This document shows positions 30,379 through 38,257 of a DNA stretch of 64,000 nucleotides, one piece after another. The DNA comes from an uncultured Porphyromonadaceae bacterium (GTDB taxonomy: Bacteria; Bacteroidota; Bacteroidia; Bacteroidales; Muribaculaceae), in the NCBI GenBank assembly GCA_902491625.1, contig CABUIO010000004.1, positions 62,001 through 126,000 on the forward strand, read 5' to 3'. A program made the translations under genes and the position numbers. Each line of letters starts with the position of its first letter. The first letter of the stretch is position 1. The notes beneath the pieces were generated by a model. The model was not told the DNA's origin, made no database searches, and was given only the letters and a program-made list of their open reading frames with translations.

Positions 30379-30984
30379 ATGGATGTAAAGGCCTTCAGAC
30401 AGGAGCGAGGACTCACACAGCGTGCTCTCGCCGAACAATGCGGAGTCACGCTCCGCACAGTCCAGAACTGGGAGAGCGGCAAACGCCTTCCGGAAAATGT
30501 GAAGCGACATCTGCTTGCCCTTGCGGGCGCCGAAGCCAACGGTGTTCCCGGCATCGGCGACAGCAGACTTGCATCGGTCATAAGCTATACGAAAGGTGTT
30601 CCTTACTATGACGAAGATTTTGTGCTCGGATTCAACAATCTGGGTTTTCCGTCGTCCGAGAATCCGGAATTTCTGATCAACATGCCGCGCTATCAGAACG
30701 CCACATTGTGGTGCAACGCCACCGGCCACAGCATGGAGCCGGAGATCAACAACGGCGACATCGTGGCTCTGGAACTGATCGAGGACATCTCATTTCTTCT
30801 GATGGGGGAGATCTACGCCATCGTCACGACCAACGGCCTACGCACGATCAAGAGACTGCGGAGATCCGGCAACAGCGACAGCTATCTGCTTGTGCCGACC
30901 AATCCGCAGTATGACACTCAGGAGATTCCCAAGAGCAAGATCCTCCGAGTGTTTCGCGTCTTAGGCAATCTTCACGGATTCTGA
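30379..30984 (+). CDS. XRE-type HTH and S24 peptidase (LexA/CI-like) repressor
   Basis: The product has 201 residues. The N-terminal helix-turn-helix is clear (ERGLTQRALAEQCGVTLRTVQNWESGKRLP, about 9-38). The C-terminal S24 fold has Ser118 in GHSMEP and Lys158 in RTIKRL, the self-cleavage dyad. An Ala-Gly pair at 49-50 between the domains could be the cleavage site, but this is uncertain. Such proteins repress SOS-type or prophage genes until RecA-driven cleavage. No phage genes are nearby; it is divergent from ftsY and lies just outside the kinase island. Confidence 0.85.
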   Translation: MDVKAFRQERGLTQRALAEQCGVTLRTVQNWESGKRLPENVKRHLLALAGAEANGVPGIGDSRLASVISYTKGVPYYDEDFVLGFNNLGFPSSENPEFLINMPRYQNATLWCNATGHSMEPEINNGDIVALELIEDISFLLMGEIYAIVTTNGLRTIKRLRRSGNSDSYLLVPTNPQYDTQEIPKSKILRVFRVLGNLHGF

Positions 30985-31046
30985 TACATCGCCCCCACGG
31001 CTTATTTACTATAACCTATAAGATTGTTCACAGCGGGTCTCTATCC

Positions 31047-31070
31047 TTTATGTAGACGATGCGCTGATTG
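31047..31070 (+). repeat. 24-bp direct repeat matching the nrdG 3' end (possible left attachment site)
   Basis: These 24 bases match 37542-37565 and 37668-37691 at 23 of 24 positions, and the corresponding codons of nrdG at 37794-37817 at 21 of 24. Read on the minus strand they would encode NQRIVYIK, like the nrdG C-terminus NQRIIYIN. The surrounding sequence is not nrdG. The copy lies 15 bases upstream of the kinase ATG. Together with the right-hand copies it brackets 31.05-37.8 kb in direct orientation. Confidence 0.6.
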
Positions 31071-31084
31071 TGTAAATTAGCATT

Positions 31085-32362
31085 ATGAACTCCGGATTCC
31101 TGAGCGATACAGACGTTATAGCCGAAATGACATCGACATTCGCAGATATAGAAGTCGTTTCAAGGGGTTCTTCATTCTTTACAGCTCGGGCCACCCGCTA
31201 TGGTCGCAGATGGATTCTTAAGGGGATAAATCCGGAATCAGCCGATGATGTGCTTGCGCGTCAGCAGTTGCTTAAAGAGTTTGAGATACTTTCGTCGCTT
31301 TCACACCCGGGCATAGTCAGGTTTTCCGGCATCGAGGAAGTTGACGGACTCGGACTGTGCATCATAATGGAATGGATTGAAGGCCCTACACTTGAGGAAG
31401 CCCTTAAGCAGGGAATCTTCTCACGGCATGACCGACGTCGGCTGATGCTTGAAATAGTTGAGGCCGTTGCCTATCTTCACTCCAAGGGAGTCGTGCACCG
31501 CGATCTGAAGCCGTCAAATATTATGGTGCGCCGGAACGGGCTGTCGGCGGTTATCATAGATTTTGGACTGGCCGACACCGATGCGTTTACCGTAGTGAAA
31601 TATCCGGCAGGAACCAAAGGTTATGTTTCCGAACGACAGCAAAAATCTGATACACCTGATACTTCTGACGATGTCTACAGTCTGGGTGTTGTCATGTCTT
31701 CGCTTTATCCGGAGCATGGTGCGATTGTCCGCAGGTGTAAATCTCGCTTAGGCAAAAGATATGCCAACGCCTCGAAACTTTTGCAGGCATTCCGTCGACG
31801 TTCCCGTCTTGGACGTCGAATCATATACTCATCTGTCGCTGTCGCGGCACTTTGCGTAATAGCAACACTAAGTTATCACAACATGGGGCTGCGCTCGTCC
31901 GTTGATAATCTTGACGGACAGCTTTCCGAACTCCGCAAGGACTCGCGACTGCAGGACGCGGCCGCCGACCAGCTTCGCGAGGTTTCGCGACAGCAGAATG
32001 CAGCCGCCGAGCAACTCAATGATTCGGTAATTAACCTTAAGAGACAGTTAGCTGTAGAAACGCAAAATCGTTTTGACAGGGAGCGTCATGACGAGCACAT
32101 AGCCGAATTGAAGCATCAGCTTAAATCGCAATGTCGGGCGATATACGCTCAATATCTCAAAGACCGCAAAGCTCCCGGTTTCACAGAAGAAGGCTATGCA
32201 ACGAATCTCGTAATACCGCTGAGGGAATTTAGAACCTCGTTTATTGCACGGCACAAAGGACTGTCCGAACAGGATCGCCAGGATTTGGAGTTTGCCTTCA
32301 CATTGTATTTTGACGAAATTATCAAGGATTATAACAACATCACAAACAATGAACGGCAATAA
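31085..32362 (+). CDS. Membrane-anchored Ser/Thr protein kinase with extracytoplasmic coiled coil
   Basis: The product has 425 residues. The kinase domain (about 20-240) has the ATP lysine Lys46 (WILKG), Glu65, catalytic HRDLKPSN (138-145) and DFG (159-161). The usual APE is replaced by SERQ after GTKGYV. One membrane helix follows at about 246-264, then a heptad-rich coiled coil (268-345) and a C-terminal helical domain with no family I know. This is the layout of a Hanks-type receptor kinase with an unusual sensor. It overlaps the next gene by 14 bases and starts right after the nrdG-like repeat. Confidence 0.88.
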   Translation: MNSGFLSDTDVIAEMTSTFADIEVVSRGSSFFTARATRYGRRWILKGINPESADDVLARQQLLKEFEILSSLSHPGIVRFSGIEEVDGLGLCIIMEWIEGPTLEEALKQGIFSRHDRRRLMLEIVEAVAYLHSKGVVHRDLKPSNIMVRRNGLSAVIIDFGLADTDAFTVVKYPAGTKGYVSERQQKSDTPDTSDDVYSLGVVMSSLYPEHGAIVRRCKSRLGKRYANASKLLQAFRRRSRLGRRIIYSSVAVAALCVIATLSYHNMGLRSSVDNLDGQLSELRKDSRLQDAAADQLREVSRQQNAAAEQLNDSVINLKRQLAVETQNRFDRERHDEHIAELKHQLKSQCRAIYAQYLKDRKAPGFTEEGYATNLVIPLREFRTSFIARHKGLSEQDRQDLEFAFTLYFDEIIKDYNNITNNERQ

Positions 32363-32924
32363 GACCGACGTACAACATTTGCTCCAAAGGGTGGAAACAA
32401 GCTTTGGGAAGGCCATTGTCACATCGCGTCATTTTGACGAGTTGCGCGAAAGCATCTACGGACGCACCGGCATATTGCTCAGTGCTACCACGCTCAAAAG
32501 ACTTTGGGGCTATCTTGATGAGCCCGTGGCGCCACGTCGGTACACGCTTGATATTCTATGCCGTTATGCCGGCTGGAAAAGTTGGCAGGAATTCTGCGAC
32601 AGTCCGAAAACCGACGATATTGAAAGCGGTCCGGTCGGACAGCCACACATCGATGTGCGTCGGCAACTTCGCGAGGGAGACACAGTGGTTCTCACATGGT
32701 TGCCCGACCGTGTATGCCGTATCCGTTGCCTTGGCGATGATCGTTTTGAAGTTGTCGAAGCACAAGGCACCCGATTGACGGCAGGCGACGTATTCCGTGT
32801 AGAGCATATCATTGCCGATGCTCCGCTCTATCTCAACTGCCTTACCCGAGGCGAAGAAAATCTCGGCACATACGTCTGCGGCAGCAAAACAGGCATCCGC
32901 TTCGTCGTAGAAGGCCGTAATTGA
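32349..32924 (+). CDS. Small HTH-like protein translationally coupled to the kinase
   Basis: The product has 191 residues from the ATG at 32349, inside the last codons of the kinase gene. Residues 8-84 hold a pattern I have seen in many Bacteroidales hypothetical proteins: a helix, SATTLKRLWGYLDEP, then R-YTLDILCRYAGWKSWQEFC. It looks like a DNA-binding or adaptor helical domain. The rest (about 95-191) is beta-rich (RQLREGDTVVLTWLPDRVCR, then FRVEHIIADAPLYLNCL) with no family I can name. Coupling suggests it is a partner or target of the kinase; that is inference. Confidence 0.75.
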   Translation: MNGNKTDVQHLLQRVETSFGKAIVTSRHFDELRESIYGRTGILLSATTLKRLWGYLDEPVAPRRYTLDILCRYAGWKSWQEFCDSPKTDDIESGPVGQPHIDVRRQLREGDTVVLTWLPDRVCRIRCLGDDRFEVVEAQGTRLTAGDVFRVEHIIADAPLYLNCLTRGEENLGTYVCGSKTGIRFVVEGRN

Positions 32925-33054
32925 AAAGGACAAAAATGGACTTTTCAACCGTTGAACAGCACAGTAATTTTGCAGTGTCCGAATCGTGAGAGGTTCTGAC
33001 ACCGAGTCTGCAACGTAGCCCCAAATAGCCCTCGCAAATTGACGGTAGATTTTT

Positions 33055-33085
33055 TTTGCCAAAAATGAATTAATCGTTAACTTTG
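33055..33085 (+). promoter_or_regulatory. Promoter of the 33.1-33.48 kb structured RNA/lipoprotein leader
   Basis: TTTG at 33055-33058 and TAACTTTG at 33078-33085, 19 bases apart. No start codon follows for about 400 bases. Confidence 0.7.
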
Positions 33086-33091
33086 CGACAT

Positions 33092-33485
33092 CGACCTCCC
33101 AGCAGAAGCCTCGGTCGCGGGGAACATTTATGCTGACCGGTTGTAACTATATGGACGCGATTTTTCGTGTCCGCGACATAATGAAAAGCGTTTACTGACG
33201 CTCATCCTTGCCTTCAGAAACTTCGCAATTTCCTCAGGTTAGTCAGGAATAGCGACAAACAGTAGATGCCGATGTGGATTTGTATATCTGATTTGTTGAC
33301 GTGAGAGCGCCAGCAATTAAGGATATGTAAAATAATCTGCGTGAGGCTTCTGCAAGTTTGTCCGTCCAACTAACCGGGCAATGCGAAGGCCTCTGAAAGC
33401 GGGACGGGCAACAAGTACGGCTCTCACGCTTTTCTTATATACTAACCTAATGCCAACGAGGGAGCGCGAGGCAAACATCGCTTAT
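33092..33485 (+). ncRNA. Candidate structured RNA 1 (leader of the lipoprotein gene or independent RNA)
   Basis: This 390-base stretch between a clear promoter and the lipoprotein ATG has no credible reading frame but many helices. GGACGCGA/TCGTGTCC closes a TTTT loop (33153-33172). GTCGCGG (33114-33120) can pair with CCGCGAC (33171-33177). AGCGT/ACGCT forms a hairpin (33187-33202). CGTGAGAGC (33300-33308) pairs with GCTCTCACG (33420-33428). Inside it TTGTCCGTCC (33358-33367) pairs with GGACGGGCAA (33402-33411), while GAGGCTTC (33343-33350) can pair with 33385-33393, giving a possible pseudoknot. It shares the box ACGCTCATSCTTG (33198-33210) with the stretch at 62.2-62.5 kb. I know no matching family. 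Confidence 0.5.
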
Positions 33486-33486
33486 T

Positions 33487-34785
33487 ATGAAAAAATTACC
33501 TTTGATTGCATTTCTGGCTATAATATCAGCCGGATACGTCGCAAGCGGATGCTCCTCATCATCAAAAGGAAAAGTACAGACCGATTCCACAACATCCGTC
33601 GATTCAGAAGCGGCACGCCTCGACTCCCTCCGTCAGGACTCAATAGCTCGCCGCAACTTCACCACTCCCGACTTAGCCTTTAATGACCTACATGGGGACG
33701 TGAAGAAATGCGTATGTGATAATAACGAATATCTCACATATACTTACGATGAAAACGGCAAATGGACTAATGAGCCTCAATGGGATAATTTTGATAAACA
33801 AAATTGCCCCGACAGAACAAAGCATCCGAAAGTAAAAAGAAATAGTGAAGGGTATATCACACGAGTATATTTTGAGTGTGATGCTGATTATGAATTTGAA
33901 GATGTCAGTTGGAAAGACGGTAGGGTAAAGACTCGCTTCATATCTACATATACTTACGATAATGATTTAGTCATTACACAAGAGAGCGAGGAGGAATACG
34001 ATACCCAAGTCACATACACGTACTGCAATTATGAGGTAGACGGTATGGGTAACTGGGTAAAACGTGATGTGGTTGAAAAGATTACTGATTCCTGCCAAAA
34101 CACTGTAAGGTATGAAAAGCTAACAGAAACGCGCAATATAACTTATCATAAGAGCAATGGCGAGGGTCGGATAACTATACCTAACAATGCGAAGCAAGAA
34201 CAAGCATTGCAAGCCTTAAAATCATATAGCCAAAAGAAAGAGCAAGAGGAAGCTAAAAATACAATTCCCGATTGGATGCAGGGCGTGTGGCATCTTGATA
34301 TCAATGGTCCCCATGGCATTTCTGTGGCTAACTATACAATAACGATCGATGGCGATTACGCAACTATGCTCGATGGCCGCCAGACAAAATACAGCGGCGA
34401 ATGTCACATTGACAACGGAAAACTCTATTTGGGTAGTTCATCAAGTTTTGACATCAACGGTCAAAGCCTCTATTACCGTCAGTATCGCCTTACAAAGGAT
34501 GGCGGTTCATCTACATGGAGCGGCAGTTTCCGCACTGACAGCGATGTGATGAGGTATCTTACCGACCGCACGTTCTATTCCGACAGTCATCGAATGTCGT
34601 TCACTTATAACAGTTGTAAAATTGACGGTTATGCCGTTTCGGGCGCTCCACACATCAGTAATTTCTCGTCATCGTCAGCCACTATTGTAGTCAATCCCAT
34701 CGGAGGTGGCCGTGCGGTATATCTCTACCTCAACGCCTCCAAAGGCACTATCAACTACGAAGGCGACATATTCCGAACACGATAA
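33487..34785 (+). CDS. Lipoprotein of unknown function
   Basis: The product has 432 residues with a lipoprotein signal ending at Cys22 (GYVASGC). Residues 60-230 are full of Tyr-Asp-x-x-Gly-like beta units (LTYTYDENGKW, STYTYDND), reminiscent of Bacteroidetes surface lipoproteins with YD-type repeats. A short helical linker (about 235-260) leads to a beta-rich C-terminal domain from WMQGVWHLDINGPHG on. I do not recognise a named family. Codon use turns AT-richer than the flanking core genes. It is followed 14 bases later by the LRR gene, so the two are one unit. Confidence 0.8.
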   Translation: MKKLPLIAFLAIISAGYVASGCSSSSKGKVQTDSTTSVDSEAARLDSLRQDSIARRNFTTPDLAFNDLHGDVKKCVCDNNEYLTYTYDENGKWTNEPQWDNFDKQNCPDRTKHPKVKRNSEGYITRVYFECDADYEFEDVSWKDGRVKTRFISTYTYDNDLVITQESEEEYDTQVTYTYCNYEVDGMGNWVKRDVVEKITDSCQNTVRYEKLTETRNITYHKSNGEGRITIPNNAKQEQALQALKSYSQKKEQEEAKNTIPDWMQGVWHLDINGPHGISVANYTITIDGDYATMLDGRQTKYSGECHIDNGKLYLGSSSSFDINGQSLYYRQYRLTKDGGSSTWSGSFRTDSDVMRYLTDRTFYSDSHRMSFTYNSCKIDGYAVSGAPHISNFSSSSATIVVNPIGGGRAVYLYLNASKGTINYEGDIFRTR

Positions 34786-34799
34786 ACATATTTAATAGT

Positions 34800-36977
34800 A
34801 TGAGAACAATCATTACATTCTTTCTGACACTGTTTATTGCCATAAGTGGCAATGCTATGGATCTAACTATCCATGTCAACGAAGCAGGCAGCTTGATAAA
34901 TCAAATTGACCTATCAAAAGTTGAGCAAATTGAAAGTTTGACGATTTCGGGAGACCTCAATGGTACGGATATTTTAGTTATCCGTAAAATGAAGAATCTT
35001 AAAATGTTGAATATGGCAAATGCCAGTATCGTTAATGGTGGTAATTCCTATTATCAAGAATATGTAACTTCCGAAAATAGAATAGGAGATTATTTCTTTA
35101 CAGGTTCGATCAATCCATCCTTATTAGTTCTACCAAATAACATTACAAGCATTGGTCGATATGCATTTAATGGCTTAAACAACTTAACAACCATAAAGAT
35201 ACCTGAGCGTGTAATCAGAATAGAAGAAAATGCATTCAGTAATTGCAGTAGTTTAACTTCCATCACCATCCCCGATGAGGTAACATGGGTAGGTGCGTGG
35301 GCATTTAAAGATTGTTCAAACCTCACAAATATCAATATTGAAGATGGACTAGAATTGTTGTCCTTTGGAAGGTTTTCATCTTTCCAAAATTGTCCGATTA
35401 AGCATTTGTATTTAGGTCGTAATATTACCTTTTCAAAAGAATCGCCATTTTATAACATCCAATCATTTGATTCAATAACATTAGGTAATTATGTTCTTTC
35501 AATAATAGATCATACATTTAATGATACGAGCATAAAGTCCTTAACAATTAAGGACGGTAAAGAGGTATTGACATTTGAATGGCTTACTGGATTATCAGGT
35601 ATGAGGTCGGTAGAGAATTTGTATTTAGGTAGAAATATAAGTTTTCCGAGTTATGGCTCACCGTTTAGCAATTCAGTTTTATCTTCACTAATTATAAGTG
35701 AAAATGTGACTACAATCGAGCCTTATACATTTAGCGGTTGTGCGAAATTAACCTCAGTGATTATACCTAATAGTGTGGAAAGCATTGGAGATGATGCCTT
35801 TTCCGAATGTGGCAGTTTAAAGGATGTTATACTTGGCGATAAAATATATTCAATAGGGAGTCATGCATTTAACTCATGTGTGGGTTTGACATCATTGAAT
35901 GTTCCCAATAGTGTGATAACAATAGGTGAAAGTGCTTTCAGTAGATGTGACAAACTCTCTTTTTTAAGGCTAGGAGAAAATGTTAATATTATTGGTGATT
36001 ATGCGTTTTACGGTTGTTCAAAACTCACATCACTTACGATACCTGATAAAACAACTCAAGTCGGGAAATATGCCTTTTCAAATTGTACGGTGCTAGCTAA
36101 TATACATTTTGGAGAAAGTCTTATATCGTTAGGCGATGGGGCTTTCTATGACTGCAATAGTCTGTCTGAAATACGTATTCCCAACAATATAACAAAGATT
36201 GGACATAAAGCTTTTGCTCACTGCGATAATTTGAACAAAGTTATTATCGAAGATGGATTAAACGATCTATCATTAGGTGGTTCATATAGTGATTTATCAT
36301 ATACATTTTGGGGAAGTCCTATCAATAAGTTGTATCTTGGTAGGAATGTTACGGGGCTAGCATCATTTGGATATCAAGAGAATTTATCCGAATTAACTAT
36401 ATCCAATAATGTGACAATAATCGAAAATGGTGCATTCTGGTCGTGTAATAATCTTTGTTTAGTTGAACTCCCGACTAATTTAGTTTCTATTGGAGACCTT
36501 GCATTTGCGAATTGCAAAAATATTATGTCCATTGTTATTCCTAATTATGTTAGTACTATTGGATATGATGCATTCATTGGCTGTACAGGTTTAACCTCAG
36601 TTACGATTGGAAGCAGTGTTACCTATATAGGAGGTGAGGCTTTTAGAAGATGTGATAATCTAACCCAAATAAGAGCTTTACCTCAAACACCGCCAGTCAT
36701 CAAGGAAGATACATTCGATGAGCGCACATATCAAAATGCAACACTTGAAGTGCCAATAGATTGTAAAACAATTTATTGGCTACATCCTTATTGGGAGAAC
36801 TTTAATAATATTGAAGAAAAGGATTTTTCTGCCTCTGTACCCGAAATTATTTTGGAAGAGCATCCGATTAATAAAATTTATGATATCAATGGAATCTTGA
36901 GAAGAGACGAGAATAGCAACAGTTTACCCAATGGAATCTATATTATAAATGGAAAGAAGACTCTAATAAATAGATAA
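34800..36977 (+). CDS. BspA-like leucine-rich-repeat surface protein with a C-terminal sorting-like tail
   Basis: The product has 725 residues: a signal peptide (1-19, ending GNAM), then roughly 20 LRR_5 units of about 23 residues such as IPNSVESIGDDAFSECGSL. The tail (about 690-725) reads IYDINGIL...LPNGIYIINGKK, the form of type IX secretion sorting domains. BspA-like proteins bind host matrix or other cells. The gene is strikingly AT-rich compared with its surroundings, which suggests recent gain. A hairpin terminator follows at 37000-37040. Confidence 0.88.
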   Translation: MRTIITFFLTLFIAISGNAMDLTIHVNEAGSLINQIDLSKVEQIESLTISGDLNGTDILVIRKMKNLKMLNMANASIVNGGNSYYQEYVTSENRIGDYFFTGSINPSLLVLPNNITSIGRYAFNGLNNLTTIKIPERVIRIEENAFSNCSSLTSITIPDEVTWVGAWAFKDCSNLTNINIEDGLELLSFGRFSSFQNCPIKHLYLGRNITFSKESPFYNIQSFDSITLGNYVLSIIDHTFNDTSIKSLTIKDGKEVLTFEWLTGLSGMRSVENLYLGRNISFPSYGSPFSNSVLSSLIISENVTTIEPYTFSGCAKLTSVIIPNSVESIGDDAFSECGSLKDVILGDKIYSIGSHAFNSCVGLTSLNVPNSVITIGESAFSRCDKLSFLRLGENVNIIGDYAFYGCSKLTSLTIPDKTTQVGKYAFSNCTVLANIHFGESLISLGDGAFYDCNSLSEIRIPNNITKIGHKAFAHCDNLNKVIIEDGLNDLSLGGSYSDLSYTFWGSPINKLYLGRNVTGLASFGYQENLSELTISNNVTIIENGAFWSCNNLCLVELPTNLVSIGDLAFANCKNIMSIVIPNYVSTIGYDAFIGCTGLTSVTIGSSVTYIGGEAFRRCDNLTQIRALPQTPPVIKEDTFDERTYQNATLEVPIDCKTIYWLHPYWENFNNIEEKDFSASVPEIILEEHPINKIYDINGILRRDENSNSLPNGIYIINGKKTLINR

Positions 36978-36999
36978 TCTTTCACTCTCAAACTGATTG

Positions 37000-37040
37000 A
37001 AGTGGTCGCTATGCTAAATACTTAGCAACCACTTATTTTA
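37000..37040 (+). terminator. Hairpin terminator after the LRR gene
   Basis: AAGTGGT and GCTA (37000-37011) pair with TAGC and ACCACTT (37023-37034), with a single bulge on each side, followed by an AT-rich tail. Confidence 0.65.
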
Positions 37041-37048
37041 TAATCTAT

Positions 37049-37177
37049 ATGCAACTCACCAAATCGGAATTGAAGCGGATGCACTCTGAATACAATCAGT
37101 TGTATTTCAGAGGCAAGTTGTCTGTGACCGAATTTTATTTTATACGTAGTAAGAGGCCGTTTGGACGCTTTTCTTAA
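37049..37177 (+). pseudogene. Truncated SprT-like gene start (42 codons)
   Basis: An ATG-started frame of 42 residues (37049-37177) contains MHSEYNQLYFRGKLS and RSKRPFGRFS. This resembles the start of SprT-like zinc peptidases, where NxLYFxGKL is followed by a beta strand and a Gly-Arg turn. The frame stops before any HExxH site, and none was seen in the next 300 bases. It is best read as a fragment left by rearrangement next to the tandem repeats. Confidence 0.35.
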
Positions 37178-37463
37178 AGCACGGATTCGGTGAGAATCGG
37201 CATTTCGGCGTAAGATGGCAATTGAAGCAAAAATACTGGTTACGTATCATCGGAGCTCTCGTAGCTCCGGTGCCTTTTCTACACCCTGATAGGGGGTAGA
37301 GCATAGCCGATATCAAGGGTGTCGGATGTGGGGTCGGATATGAGGAACAATTTTTCGAACCATTGGGAACCATTTTAGGGATACCACGGCATCGCACCTC
37401 TACGAGGCGCTTTTCTCATTCGCTCTCTTTCCCCACGTTCGCTCGCCTATTGGCTCGCTTCAC
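37178..37463. other. Non-coding spacer with hairpins, no gene seen
   Basis: Contains GGAGCT/AGCTCC near 37252-37273 and a CCCCACGT/ACGTGGGG hairpin (37431-37469) that runs into the first tandem repeat. No promoter or reading frame could be supported. Confidence 0.5.
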
Positions 37464-37841
37464 GTGGGGCTTACCAAATCACGCGGCTACGCCGCTATGT
37501 CGTCGCGCGAATTTGTAGATCAGAAAGGGTTGGCAGGATCGTTTATGTAGATGATGCGCTGATTGCTGCTGCCTCGGAATCTGAGGTCAGTGGGGCTTAC
37601 CAAATCACGAGGCTACTCCGCTATGTCGTCGCGCGATTTTGTAGATCAGAAAGGGTTGGCAGGATCGTTTATGTAGATGATGCGCTGATTGCTGCTGCCG
37701 CGGAATCTGAGGTCAGTGGGGCTTACCAAATCACGAGGCTACTCCGCTTTGTCGTCTCGCGCATTTGTAGATCAGAAAGGGTTGGCAGGATCGTTTATGT
37801 AGATGATGCGTTGGTTGCTGCTGCCGCGGAATCGGAGGTCG
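37464..37841 (+). repeat. Three 126-bp tandem copies containing the nrdG 3' end
   Basis: Units start at 37464, 37590 and 37716, each with GTGGGGCTTACCAAATCACG, an exact period of 126 bp. Bases 57-126 of each unit are the last 22-23 codons of nrdG plus its stop; in the third unit this part is the live gene end (stop at 37772). The first 56 bases are the sequence just beyond nrdG. Copies 1 and 2 are nearly identical; copy 3 differs at a handful of positions. The core of each copy is also present alone at 31047-31070. Confidence 0.9.
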
Positions 37842-38257
37842 GGGTCGCGCAGTGCGGCTACATATCTTCCTTCGACTACGGCTTCCGCTCCGCTTACGGC
37901 GTCTCGAAGCGTGGGGTCTGCAACTATCTCTTCCCATGTGAATCCGGTGTAGATCCAAACCTTGTGGCCGAGAGCCGCGATGCCTTTGACCATTGCGGAG
38001 ACAAATTCGGGTCTATAAAGCGGATCCCCACCTGAAAGCGTAACGTCAAAATCCTCTTCTTCCACGATGTCAAGGATCTGCGAAAGAGTCATCAGGTTCC
38101 CACCGTCGAAATCCCAGGACTGAGGATTGTGGCATCCTTCGCAGTGATGATCGCATCCTGCGAAATATATGGATGTGCGCAGTCCCGGACCGTCAACGGT
38201 TGTGCCGCGGACTATGGAAAGGACTCGTGCCGTGGGTTCAGATATCGGGAGGTTCAT
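37772..38257 (-). CDS. nrdG: Anaerobic ribonucleotide reductase activating protein
   Basis: The product has 161 residues with the radical SAM motif CDHHCEGC (Cys35, Cys39, Cys42). It uses S-adenosylmethionine and a 4Fe-4S cluster to put the glycyl radical on NrdD. The start overlaps the nrdD stop by 4 bases (ATGA). The last 22 or so codons and the stop lie in a 126-bp tandem repeat, so the C-terminus NQRIIYINDPANPF is copied twice downstream. Confidence 0.95.
   Translation of the reverse strand: MNLPISEPTARVLSIVRGTTVDGPGLRTSIYFAGCDHHCEGCHNPQSWDFDGGNLMTLSQILDIVEEEDFDVTLSGGDPLYRPEFVSAMVKGIAALGHKVWIYTGFTWEEIVADPTLRDAVSGAEAVVEGRYVAALRDPDLRFRGSSNQRIIYINDPANPF

Noticed and set aside
33300..33428. 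Group II intron domain or retron RNA
   Set aside because: No reverse transcriptase is nearby and the domain V and msr/msd hallmarks are missing.
33092..33485. Cobalamin riboswitch, RNase P RNA, tmRNA or SRP RNA
   Set aside because: None of the conserved core strings of these RNAs is present.
37464..37841. Tandem repeats as a CRISPR array
   Set aside because: The 126-bp units are contiguous with no short repeat/variable spacer pattern and contain nrdG coding sequence.
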